Positions 46,801-56,406 of a stretch of DNA of 64,000 nucleotides are shown one piece after another. Position 1 is the stretch's first letter. Every line of letters starts with the position of its first letter. A program made the position numbers and the translations under genes. The notes under the pieces were generated by a model. The model did no database searches. It saw nothing but the letters and a program-made list of their open reading frames with translations, and was not told where the DNA came from. Origin of the DNA: Polytrichum commune (Eukaryota > Streptophyta > Polytrichopsida > Polytrichales > Polytrichaceae); contig OX485804.1 in NCBI GenBank assembly GCA_950295325.1, positions 10,168,001 to 10,232,000 on the forward strand. The letters run 5' to 3'.

Positions 46801-48988
46801 ACCCAAGTTGGATCTGACCTGGCATGATATGTTCTTGAATGCGAACTACACCATTATCAGATCCTGAGACGATGTATTTTGCTGACTCCGTGTATCTGAT
46901 ACATGAGATGGGCTTCTTGGACCACTCAGTGTAGCCCATGGATTCAATGGAATCTACATGACATTCGAATATGTAACCTGATGCAAGACCTTCAGTTGCG
47001 ATATAGAAACTATTCATGTTTCCATTGGTGTACAATATGACACGAATTGGGTACACAGTGCCAGGAGGGTCCTCCAATTCAATAGGCTCCGGTGGCGGTG
47101 GTGGAGGGGTTGGAGGCTTCGGTGGTATGTCTTCCAACGATTCAATAGGTGCCTCTCCTACAGGCTTCGCTTCTTCACCCTCCTTTGGAGCCTCTCCTTC
47201 CTTTGGAGTTTCACCCTCCTTTGGAGCCTCCCCTTCCTTTGGAGCTTCACCCTCGGGCTTTGGAACCTCCCCTTCCTTTGGAGCTTCACCACCATTTTGA
47301 GCCTCGCCTTCTTTGGGTGCCTCGCTTTGCACTTTCACTTCCTCTGGTGGAGGTGGCGGGAGAGGCGCTATTTTTTTGGCAATTGGAGGTCGTTTGAAAC
47401 TGAAAGGTGTCTTTACCAAATCGTTGAGTATAAAGGACTTTGATGTGTCGATATCAGTTCTAGGACAACCAACTTCCATGATGACTCCATTAGAACATCC
47501 AACAAGTAATTTGAGCCCATCATGTGACCAGTCCATGCATGTTATTGGTCCCGGCACCATTGTGTATCCAAGAGGTCTGAATGAGTTGGCGCAATGAAAG
47601 TAGAAAATGCTTCCATCTCCAGAGACCGAAGCCAACATTTGTCCATCTTGTGTCCAACCTAGGGCGGTCACAGCCAACTTGTGAGGCTTAGCTGCAACAG
47701 ATAACCTCCAGTGGTCTTTGGTGTGCGTGAGAACCCGCACTACGCCGTCCTTGAAACCAACGACAACCGATTGGCCAGTGCGGTCTATTGTTAATGGAAG
47801 CCAACGTATGACAGTGCATGCTCCATTGAATTTTCTTTTGTATAAAGCGCCCTCCTCCTTGAAATTGTACAACCGAACTGTACCATCGGACCCAGCTGAT
47901 GCAATATCATAGTTGCATGGTGAACTTGTGACCCCTGCTATAGGCCCAGCATGGAATTCAAGCAGTTTCTTCATCTTAAAGGATGGAAATTCAGATCTCC
48001 ATAATGCCCCACCCTCATCCTGAATGATCCAATGGTCCTTCTCGCAAATAATTCTCTTGATCTGGCATTCTGGATCCACCTGCACCTCTTTGGTTGGAAG
48101 AATCTCACACACAAGTTTGTCGTCTCCATCATTCGCTGCTTCCAACCAATCTAGATTCCAGGTTCGAATATATCCATCTTGTCCAGCACTAGTCAATTTT
48201 CCAGCATCTTCCTCAAGGAGAATCCACTCGATCATCCCGTCGTGGCACATGACTTCATCTCCTGGCCTTTTGAGTTGACACTTGATAAGAGAGTCGTCCC
48301 AAACCAAAATCGTGCCCAATTCTGTACCTGTCAAGACCTTGCTATTCTTCAACTCATAGTAAGCTGCAATGTCACTGATGGGTACCGTTCCAAATTTGGC
48401 TATAGCACCTTCTAACTTCAAGCCGGTGAAAGTGGAAGCCATTTTCCAAAAACGAACATGTCCTACTCCTGATGTCAACAGTTGGCCTTTAAAGTACCTT
48501 GAGAAATCCACATTGAAAACCTCTTGTGAGAAAGCCTTTGTTCGGAGGATCATAAGCTCGTTCTCCCAATCCCACACCGTAAGTAGATAATCCGGGTGTG
48601 CTCCAACTGTCGCCAATTGATCGCCATCAGAATTGTAGCTGGCAGCTGTGAAGAACCTCTCTGTTCCCTCCACCAAGGTCTTGTAAATCTCTAGTGCAGG
48701 ATATGAGTATATATAAATGTTTGGATTTACACCCTTTTCGCATACAGCGTAGTAAGTCCTTTTTGGGTGAACTGCAACACATCCAATTCCATTTCCTTCC
48801 ACACTAGGTTGAAATGTTGAGATATTGGTTCTGAGGTCCAAAAAGTGGACAATGTCACCACAAGAATGGATGAGTATATTAGGAGCAATATATGCGATAT
48901 TATTTCTCTTGCTTCCCTCAAATCCAAAAGATTTGATCAATTTGACGGTTTCCCGAGGAATCTTCTGCTCCTCGCCGTTGATATCCAT
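43898..48988 (-). CDS. CFAP44: Cilia- and flagella-associated protein 44 (WD-repeat axonemal protein), single exon
   Basis: A 1696-residue uninterrupted frame, close to the length of animal and algal CFAP44/FAP44. In other organisms this protein is part of the tether linking inner dynein arm f to the axonemal doublet. The first about 850 residues hold two blocks of WD repeats, including family-diagnostic LRTKAFSQEVFNVDF and GHVRFWKMASTFTGLKLEG. Between the blocks, residues about 555-635 form a Pro/Glu/Lys linker of repeated APKEGE units and polyproline. The C-terminal half is coiled coil with an acidic stretch at about 1360-1390 (DDSDESDMEVEADEDEDE). The ATG at 48988 is the first after an in-frame TGA. 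No intron interrupts 5.1 kb, although neighbouring genes have introns. Its presence implies motile sperm. Confidence 0.93.
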   Translation of the reverse strand: MDINGEEQKIPRETVKLIKSFGFEGSKRNNIAYIAPNILIHSCGDIVHFLDLRTNISTFQPSVEGNGIGCVAVHPKRTYYAVCEKGVNPNIYIYSYPALEIYKTLVEGTERFFTAASYNSDGDQLATVGAHPDYLLTVWDWENELMILRTKAFSQEVFNVDFSRYFKGQLLTSGVGHVRFWKMASTFTGLKLEGAIAKFGTVPISDIAAYYELKNSKVLTGTELGTILVWDDSLIKCQLKRPGDEVMCHDGMIEWILLEEDAGKLTSAGQDGYIRTWNLDWLEAANDGDDKLVCEILPTKEVQVDPECQIKRIICEKDHWIIQDEGGALWRSEFPSFKMKKLLEFHAGPIAGVTSSPCNYDIASAGSDGTVRLYNFKEEGALYKRKFNGACTVIRWLPLTIDRTGQSVVVGFKDGVVRVLTHTKDHWRLSVAAKPHKLAVTALGWTQDGQMLASVSGDGSIFYFHCANSFRPLGYTMVPGPITCMDWSHDGLKLLVGCSNGVIMEVGCPRTDIDTSKSFILNDLVKTPFSFKRPPIAKKIAPLPPPPPEEVKVQSEAPKEGEAQNGGEAPKEGEVPKPEGEAPKEGEAPKEGETPKEGEAPKEGEEAKPVGEAPIESLEDIPPKPPTPPPPPPEPIELEDPPGTVYPIRVILYTNGNMNSFYIATEGLASGYIFECHVDSIESMGYTEWSKKPISCIRYTESAKYIVSGSDNGVVRIQEHIMPGQIQLGSKYWEAGLHDGFYGVVTGATFSFDDQFLASVSKGGSFFIHNIGFVTEKLEPPKATSPRDVEGDVNDVAANMLSIEEQRAKVEQDEINRLAMEAKVGVISKIEEIRMSLSKLLKLNKEAERNKQLQPKDFVIDHRIEGMLKAETLAEVQQARNELQWDSEKRNVALRKLFGFFLDPLEVEYIVLHAFVSGTYTTTFRTPKLSPQFQMFFANAQREGWLGRRASVTRDKSKQGEKDYSQDDKLKRKEKIERADEPGITKLEYRRRLLKQRAREWIALLATKPDLTWVTHEDAESIEWAQTNRGDFKLKSDKDYIVPDDKYTNAYLKRNEIILFGEAVYKTKMVYNNTFLALREKKTLLLKNLRMLQGRIANINKKISSNDPLIPLPDMQKAEQPEIRVEVTEEEQKIYLDKLAAEAAATAAAESKAKEGGGLGGMGAGPKPKEVKQVEPEIEQVAVQEKVAPVRGPKRKIEVVAKIVLSPLEEAEKEATNIRLRFEKSQLEVEMMNKITAFDVELEDLRVTKYRLEICMKCADIKTLTLYQELKVLRVLQPTEEALDARHREKLAAEAAMLFELGEHEKVVDANKELVQTFIDARQNLYTQWEAMNLPLEVNPAHDVLHRMYTKKMRRPKKKKEGAGDSDDSDESDMEVEADEDEDEYEDEDFVEECPPKADPVLYQKMVALRDQRCELDYQILDQNKVIDLLLKEKGTFIKKTNALKTQVKAVETEIRKFQTLKQTSLNNVEIALTIILSQIEYMDDGNSVPRDLFGGLIFTSGQLQGLKDQIEAHGQQIVSWRQLHKELHREHTNLNRERWLQEKKTWDTENKYMEVQLLKFGQPISDETLDIISIKKDLNFLRDRLRNQEVEFTHDLTLWMWRSEAATNQLRLLTKENAAIYHIIADIKEKMNNINFDLKHRAGTAYVDPLLEKRKAEADQKILCQLITQNDELINKLQNDTIKVKTVLPNIFPCD

Positions 48989-50600
48989 GTCAACTATTTT
49001 GCTCCTCCACCAAACTCAATCATTTCTGCATATTGTACATGCCAAGAGGTTTTGTTATGGGCCAATGTCATGGTAAAGTTGGCTAAGCATCATGCTATTA
49101 CAACAGATCAGCATAAAGTACTGCATTATGGTATTCAGTTCAATTCAAGCATTAAGATAATCTTGATTTTCCAAAAAAAACTATGCTTCATGGCACAATA
49201 CAATGTATCAAACACACAAACACACTATGATTGGCATGAACTATATGTTTAAACAAAAAACATACATGTCATATGGTAATGTATCAGTTCAATATCTTAT
49301 TACTGATGAACTTATGTAATGTCAAAAAGATTGATAGCATCAAAAATCACTAAATATTATGTATAATTGTGCCAGTTTCTATTAAACTACTATTCTTATT
49401 CATATGTCTACTACTATCTTATGATCCTAGGGAATATATATGTAGTCATTTATACAGGTGTTTGGTACTATATATTATGATGGTATTAATATGATCCAAG
49501 TATAAAGTGCCATGACTTGTTCGCCCAATTTACACATTTACCACATTGTTTGATGTCAGAGTTGTATGAAATCAAGCTATATGATATCAGATTTAATCCT
49601 TAAGAAACATAATTATAGTCAATCTTTGTCAAATGCCTTTATATAACTCTACAGTTGGGTGTATCATTGGATATTGCAATTCATGTTAGTCTTACATGTT
49701 GAAGAGTAAGAGAAGGGCACATGGGCAAACCACTTGCAATGCGAAGAGTTAATAGATCAGGGGTAGAAGCAACAATTAATCAACTTCATACAAAAAAAGC
49801 TCCACATTTGATCATCATTTGGGTCCAATATTTCATATTCCTGCAACTTTTTAACCCACACACTAATGGACATTTATTAATGAACTTCAACAAAGACAAA
49901 ATATCATTCAATATAGGTACAGCTCAGGAAATTGGCCCTATTATCTTGAACAAGACATGCTATGACATCCAACAGATAAATACTCTTTTAAATGTTTTTT
50001 CTCTGCTGGAGTAACTAACACCTTTCACTCTTCTCAATTGAGCCAAATACAGCACACAAGGGTAGACTTATTAAAACTGGAAGTTTCTTCACAAGCAAAA
50101 TGACATTGCAGATTGTCAAAGACGGAGAGAATTACCATTCAAACAGTCAATCTCCACTGTAGTTATGTCGCAGATCTGTCTGGGTAAAATGATGGTCGAT
50201 CGCTCCATGCTGACAGGTGTAGACTTCAGCACTGTAGAAACATATTAAAGTTTATAGGCCTTTGGTGTTACTATGAGTGCTTGAAAATTTTGAGAATCTG
50301 CATAGCTTGACCAAATTATTAACATGATTTACAAATTAAGAGGGGGAATGGCGAATGGATATATGCCACCCAAACAGGTGCTACAAATTTGTCGTGCTAC
50401 CAAAGTATCCTTGACCAGCGAATAACCTAACTTGGCAAGATTGCTGAGCTCTAATGCATTCTTACCATGACCGTTATGTGCTCTGCAAAATTCACATTGA
50501 AATCTTTCACATGACACATGCTTTATGCATTCAACCTCGACTCTGTACTACGTAAGGTATGTGGGCCTTGATTGAACACTAGTCTTATGGACATATTTAA
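48989..50600. other. Upstream region of CFAP44
   Basis: It presumably includes the CFAP44 promoter. No other gene is recognisable. A 62-residue minus-strand frame at 50517-50329 has two CxxC pairs (FQCEFCRAH and ICSTCLGG) but no family I know, so I do not call it as a gene. Confidence 0.35.
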
Positions 50601-50770
50601 GTTATATGTAGCAAGGCTTGTAGTTAAGAACAGACACCAAAAAAAAACATGTTTCACGATGAAAGTGGACTATATGCTCAAAACAAGAACACCATTCTAG
50701 ATCAGTAGTTAATACAATTGGGAAGACCTATGTGATCACTTGAAAAGAAAGAGGAGTCTTCACTTTGACC
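50600..50770 (-). repeat. Partial copy of the dispersed ~300-bp repeat
   Basis: It carries AAGAACAGACACCAAAAAAAAACATG, CACCATTCTAGATCAGTAGTTAATACAATTGGGAAGACC and GAGTCTTCACTTTGA, matching part of the copies at 40795 and 41545. It is truncated at the right end. Confidence 0.4.
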
Positions 50771-51279
50771 TCTGGTAACTTTTGCATCTCAACTCCGATT
50801 TTGGCACTCAAAACAACAATCTTCATGATTCGTAATAGCAAGCCAGATGAGACAATTCATGATCCCATCCAACAGCCAAAAGTATATGTGGAGTTGAAAG
50901 TCTTCTTAACAGGTCCACATTCCTTAGTGCATATGAAGGAGATATTGCAAGAATACAAATCAATTGCCAGGAGCTACATGACAAGACATACTGATACAGA
51001 GAAAAGTGAAGAGAAGAACTTATGGTATCAAGGTGTAGGGTCGCACATTCACGAAAACACGTTCACCATGGGCAATTTTCTGAATATACATTGCCAACTT
51101 TGATTGCAAGTAAATCAAGAGGTGATAAAAACCTTTCAAAACTTCACGGTCACGGATTGATTCACTTGATCTCCCTCATATCCTTCATTCCAGCTCCTCA
51201 ACACATCAAATTCAACACTAGCGATGGGGCACAAATTACTACATAATTTGGCAGCCTACGCAAAAAACATCATAAACTG

Positions 51280-51690
51280 AATTCCACTTCCTTGAGCCAT
51301 TCTTAACATTTCTTGCTTGCGAGGCAGGAGCCCTTGTGCCTAAGGCATGTTTCGTGAACCCGCCTTGGGTTCACATTCGAGTCTGTGGCTTTGGTCAACA
51401 GTGAAATGTCCCTCATTCACGCGCATTGGCGTCATCTCTCTCTCGCACTTGTTAAGTGCCACCACTGCATACAAAGAAATGTTGGAATATGAACATTATA
51501 ATCAGATTTCCACTTCTCGAGCCATTCTTATCATCTCCCTCGCTTGTGAGGCAGAGAGCCCTTGTCCCTCATCCATGCTCCTTAAACCTGGCTCAGGTTT
51601 ACATTTGAATTTGTGGCTTTGATCAACTTTGAAGCGCCTCTTATTCACGCCAACCTACGGTTGGCATCATCTCTCTCGCTGCTGACATAG
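51280..51690 (-). repeat. Tandem duplication with possible coding signal on the minus strand
   Basis: Two copies of a roughly 190-bp unit (about 51295-51455 and 51520-51680) share GAGCCATTCTTANCAT, GCGAGGCAG, GAGCCCTTGT, GGTTCACATT and TTGTGGCTTTG(G/A)TCAAC. On the minus strand both read similarly: VNEGHFTVDQSHRLECEPK in one and VNKRRFKVDQSHKFKCKPE in the other, followed by GLRSMD-like and REMIRMA-like segments. Conservation of the protein more than the DNA would suggest duplicated exons, but one copy has a stop. I do not know the family. Confidence 0.35.
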
Positions 51691-51699
51691 AAATGCTGA

Positions 51700-53570
51700 C
51701 AAACCAGCAACATGATTTGCTGCACATTGAATCCACTGTGAGATGAAGAAAACTACATTGAATTCAATCGAAGTCTTATGGCAAAATTTATAGAGAAGCT
51801 CTTGTGTCATATTTATGCACCTTATGCACTTAACTCTCGATTGAAGAGCAGATCTTCCGGTAGGATTAGGAATTGCGGTGTCCACAACCAACAGAATGAA
51901 GGCCATGGCAGGCAATCTCCTGCATCCTGGCTATGGCGAACAGAAGAAGAGAAATTTGCAAACAGGGCACGAGACAACCCTAAAATGGCGACTCAGAATC
52001 AAGCTCTATACGTTGTTTGTGGATTTCGTGCACTATACGTGAGTTCAATCCAAGTTATGGAATGATTCACGTTATTATGATTCATATATATTATTCAAGT
52101 TATTATGATTATATAAGCCCCCCCCCCCCAACCCCCATAGACACACACAATTGCATTTAGAATAAATATAGTTCTTTTGAGCACATAGCCCAATCTTGCA
52201 AACACGTCTTTTGGGTGTCCATTCGTATATCCACACCTCACCATTCACCACTCAAATATAGGTGTTCATTTAAGATGAGGCATTGAATTAGGCAAATCTA
52301 TCTTATGTGGGTATTACTATATTTGAACCTAAAACAAACACATTTCTTCAACAGTACCAATGTACAACACTCTTAGATTTGCATCCTAAGATGAAGAGAA
52401 GTGTTGCATTTAAAAAAGATTTTGACCACTTTAGGCTTGCATACCTTATTTGGTTAAACATGCCTAAACCTTCGAAGGGTTATATAATATTTGCATCTTG
52501 GTTGCACATGTGAATTTAGTATGGGTAATATGTGTGATTTGCGATTCTAAAACATATGAAATGATAATTGATGTAAGACAAATGTCAAATTTGGATGTGG
52601 AGTTGGAGGTACTCACAATACGGTAGACCCACCCTTTGATAAAAGGAGAAGGTGAAAGAGGTATGTATTAATATAATATTTTTTGAGAATGTCCCCACAC
52701 GTGGTGCCAAAACCAAACTTTGTGGTATCATACCCATTCCGCTCCATGGAAGGTGAATCCAACATGTTTGGTTGCACAATTTTCCAATGAGGTGAATTCC
52801 TTATACATAGTTATGTTGTGTAGGATTGTTTAGCCTCATGTGGGTGTGGTGAAATGAAATGTGTAATGTTGTGTGAGAGGCATGCTCAACTTGTATCAAG
52901 AATTACAATATTTATCATGCATACATTTTATACCCAATTGCCATCATAAGATGGAAGAATGTTCTTATACCAAGCTCAATACAATCCGGTCAATATTATA
53001 CTACTATAGATAGATAGATAGATAATGTTTTTATTAAAATGTCCATAGTATCGCTCATACATGTGCAATTTAGCATGAGTACATACCGAGGTTGACGCAA
53101 GAAAGAAAGGAAACAAATTAATGTTCATGTTATACACGTTGAGGTTATTGCATGGTATTTTCATGTGTTGGTTGCTTCATAATAGCAAAATTCAACAAAG
53201 GTTTGGCCAATATCTTTAAGCATCTTGTTGGTCAACACACCTTCTATATAGAGGAGGAGGAGGAGCAATATGAGATAACATAGTTGCCTTCTTGTCATAC
53301 ATGCAAGTTGAAATGTGGCCGTCATCACATTTAAAAGGGTAAAGTTACCCATCTAAATTATTGCATGGTTCTATGAACAATGCAATAGCGTATATTTATG
53401 GGCTTATGCTATTATAACTAGTCTACCAATCTTACAAAGTTATTTCCTAAGTGGTTGAGTAGAGTCATGTGAAATTATTAAACGATCAATTTTTTTGGGT
53501 AATATAAATGTCATGCGTTTATTACAACAACCGCATATTAGTTAAAGGTAGATATGGCTCTTGAATGGTT
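51700..53570. other. Intergenic stretch
   Basis: I see no supported gene. A run of C lies at about 52120-52130 and a short GATA microsatellite at about 53005-53025. The rest is AT-rich. Confidence 0.4.
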
Positions 53571-53577
53571 ATATTTT

Positions 53578-53800
53578 CCAATTATCCCACTTCTCCTTAT
53601 GAAGCACATGTGATTAGTACGAGATGGTTAGCACATCCAAATCAAGCTCATAGCTTTTGGAGCTCATATGCATATCATGCTCATTATGAAAGTGAAGATT
53701 CTCGTGATCATTAAACGGTCATATAAGTCCCCCCCCCCCCAATTATGTTGATTATTGAACCTAGAATGGTTATCCAATCTCTTTTAAACACTTATCTTTT
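53578..53800 (+). repeat. Copy of the dispersed ~300-bp repeat
   Basis: It carries ATTATCCCACTTCTCCTTATGA, GATTAGTACGAGATGGTTAGCA, TTTTGGAGCTCATATG, AAAGTGAAGATTCTCGTGATCATTAAACGGTCATATAAGTCC, GTTGATTATTGAACCTAGAATGGTTA and AATCTCTTTTAAACA, the same order as in the PME1 intron copy. A poly-C run interrupts it at about 53730. Confidence 0.55.
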
Positions 53801-54397
53801 CAAGATATGTCCTTGGAAGCCACACTAAGGGCCACTCACACATAGGCCCATGACCATTGCACTTTCAAGCACTTTCATTGATGGAAAAGGTAGAGCCAAT
53901 CCAAGTTCACTTCACACTATGTTTGAGGGACCAACATAGTAAGTGAATGCACAATGGATGCAAAGTCTACATGGATTCCTACATGGCATCAAAGGGATGT
54001 TGTTTCATGATCACTTGGATTATTTTCAGAAAACCATCTCAAAAGTAGGTCTAACACAAAATTGGGAGACCAAGGCACTTTAAAGCCTCACAACTGTTGA
54101 TTTATTATATTTTATCATGTGTGAAGACCCCTCATGAATAGATATTCATTGAAATAGCATTTGGTTGAGGGCATGGTCACATATGGCTTCACACTACACT
54201 TGAGGGCATGTGACCACACTAAATGATTTTGGAAGTGTCTTGGGATGGCCTTTGAACATTTCTTTTGGGCTCTCAAGTTTCGTAATCACGGCTCTTGGCT
54301 CGCATGTGAGTGGCCCTAAACCACATACCATTCAAATATAAGTGCTCAATAAGAAAAGTAACCGAATAAGGGTTGTCTACCTTACTGAGGGCCGCTT

Positions 54398-54540
54398 TAC
54401 ACTACAATGGAGAAGTGCACCAGTCGGTCAAGAATTTTCGCCCAAGACATGGTTGTTTGAGGCGAGGGATGGTATGCCGGAGATGATGAAAAGACAATAA
54501 AATAATGCCTTAAGAAGTCTTGACCGGCCGTAGTGTAACC
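54398..54540. repeat. Small inverted-repeat element next to the palindromic LTR
   Basis: CTTTACACTAC with GGTCAAGAATT at the left and the inverted TCTTGACC with GTAGTGTAA at the right form short terminal inverted repeats of a roughly 145-bp segment. The same TIR-like sequence occurs inverted at about 57780-57820 (CTTGACCGGAGGACTTCTCC, GTAGTGTAAAG). The palindromic LTR element inserted at its right edge. Confidence 0.3.
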
Positions 54541-54610
54541 ACCTGTAATGTAACTAGAATTATTAAGGAATATTCTAACTACATGTGCCAGTGTGTAAGC
54601 AGAAAAAGAT

Positions 54611-55005
54611 GAGAGCTAGACAACTCTCGGTTGAGGATGAATGGAAAGGAGTAAGACAACTCCAGATTGACAACATGTGCACTGGAGTTAGACAGCTCCG
54701 CATTTAGTGCATTGGAACTAGACCATTCCAAGTGAGAACAAGTGCACATGAGTTAGACAACTCTCGATGAGGTGCACAGGAGTTAGACCACTCCATGGAT
54801 AAAGCTAGTTGGAATTAGACAGTTCCAACTAGAAGATTGACTAGTTGGAATTAGACAATTCCAACTAAGAGAAAGGTTGGATGAACCAAGTTGGAATTAG
54901 ACAGTTCCAACTGGAATGAAGGATGAATGTATTTAGTTGGAATTAGATAGTTCCAACTAGAAAGAAGAATGGATGAATCCAATTGGAATTAGACAGTTCC
55001 AATTG
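54611..55005 (+). repeat. Array of about eleven micro-palindromes with a conserved TAGAC core
   Basis: Units include GAGAGCTAGACAACTCTC (54611), GGAGTAAGACAACTCC (54648), GGAGTTAGACAGCTCC (54684), TTGGAACTAGACCATTCCAA (about 54712), GAGTTAGACAACTC, GGAGTTAGACCACTCC, then five of the type GTTGGAATTAGACAGTTCCAAC and finally AATTGGAATTAGACAGTTCCAATT. The core stays TTAGACA or close to it, while the flanks differ between units and still pair with each other. The mirror image of the whole array lies in the other arm. Confidence 0.8.
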
Positions 55006-55299
55006 GAAGAATGGAATTGAGATAAGAGATGAAAGAAGGTTCTAGAAGAACCATAGATAGAAGATTCATAGTAGAACTATGAGATAGAGCTATGAATAGA
55101 ATACTTTTACTATATGTAAATATAGAAAGTAAAAGTAGTGCTTCGGCATAAAAGGAAGCTCGGGGGAGGAGAGAGGATCTTTTTTGTCTCTCTCCTATGG
55201 TCGGGTGGTAGAGCTTCGTTGACCAAACTTTATTTGGTTGCGGTTTGTACTTAGAGGAAGAAATAAAATGATTTGGAACCCAAATGCTAGTAATAAATT

Positions 55300-55311
55300 G
55301 CTCTGATACCA
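55300..55311 (-). promoter_or_regulatory. tRNA-iMet primer-binding site at the palindrome centre
   Basis: The plus strand reads GCTCTGATACCA, so the minus strand is TGGTATCAGAGC, complementary to the 3' end of plant initiator tRNA-Met. It starts reverse transcription in Copia-type elements. Its place exactly between the inner ends of the two inverted arms identifies the arms as LTR-derived. Confidence 0.75.
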
Positions 55312-56406
55312 ATTTATTACGAACCTCTCACCGGTTGGCAATTTGTGTCTTGACCACAAAATCTCAAAGTAAAGAATTGAAACCAACACCAATTTTATTT
55401 CTTCCTCTAAGTACAAACCGCAACCAAATAAAGTTTGGTCAACGAAGCTCTACCACCCGACCATAGGAGAGAGACAAAAAAGATCCTCTCTCCTCCCCCG
55501 AGCTTCCTTTTATGCCGAAGCACTACTTTTACTTTCTATATTTACATATAGTAAAAGTATTCTATTCATAGCTCTATCTCATAGTTCTACTATGAATCTT
55601 CTATCTATGGTTCTTCTAGAACCTTCTTTCATCTCTTATCTCAATTCCATTCTTCCAATTGGAACTGTCTAATTCCAATTGGATTCATCCATTCTTCTTT
55701 CTAGTTGGAACTATCTAATTCCAACTAAATACATTCATCCTTCATTCCAGTTGGAACTGTCTAATTCCAACTTGGTTCATCCAACCTTTCTCTTAGTTGG
55801 AATTGTCTAATTCCAACTAGTCAATCTTCTAGTTGGAACTGTCTAATTCCAACTAGCTTTATCCATGGAGTGGTCTAACTCCTGTGCACCTCATCGAGAG
55901 TTGTCTAACTCATGTGCACTTGTTCTCACTTGGAATGGTCTAGTTCCAATGCACTAAATGCGGAGCTGTCTAACTCCAGTGCACATGTTGTCAATCTGGA
56001 GTTGTCTTACTCCTTTCCATTCATCCTCAACCGAGAGTTGTCTAGCTCTCATCTTTTTCTGCTTACACACTGGCACATGTAGTTAGAATATTCCTTAATA
56101 ATTCTAGTTACATTACACCACCTAGAGGAGAAGTGTATTGGACAACTTCACCAAGAGAAGTCCACCGGACTACTTCACAAAACGGTCAAAGCCGGCCATA
56201 GTAGAAATCTTACCCCCTAAATGACCATTGTATTGATATTTAAACAATTTTATTGATAAAGAAAATGTATATGGCAATGTTTTAGAACTTCTTTCATGAC
56301 AATAATTTATTTGAAAATGTTCCACCTCTATAATACATCCAAATTAAGGTAAATAAGTAGGTAACATTATCTTATTATTAATTTCTAAAGAAATTACATG
56401 TTGGTA

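Larger units (their letters stand above)
54544..56117. mobile_element. Palindromic LTR retroelement: two inverted LTR-like arms around a primer-binding site
   Basis: Left arm 54544-55269 and right arm 55392-56117 are each 726 bp and appear identical in inverse orientation. The element starts TGTAATG and ends CATTACA, and a 5-bp direct repeat CCACC flanks it (54539-54543 and 56118-56122), as expected for integrase. In the 122-bp centre, on the minus strand, lies TGGTATCAGAGC, the exact initiator-tRNA-Met primer-binding site of Copia elements. It is enclosed by a 10-bp inverted repeat (GTAATAAATT / AATTTATTAC), the inner ends of the two arms. Between arm and inner end, the right side has about 70 bp and the left an unrelated 20 bp. 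There is no gag or pol, and the LTR does not end in CA at the PBS side. Each arm holds about eleven micro-palindromes with a TAGAC core. Confidence 0.8.

Noticed and set aside
47016-47397. Gly/Ser- and Leu/Pro-rich plus-strand frames
   Set aside because: They are antisense shadows of the APKEGE repeat region of CFAP44.
54989-55466. Coding frames inside the palindromic LTR arms
   Set aside because: The same short peptide appears twice only because the DNA is inverted; no gag, pol or other known domain.
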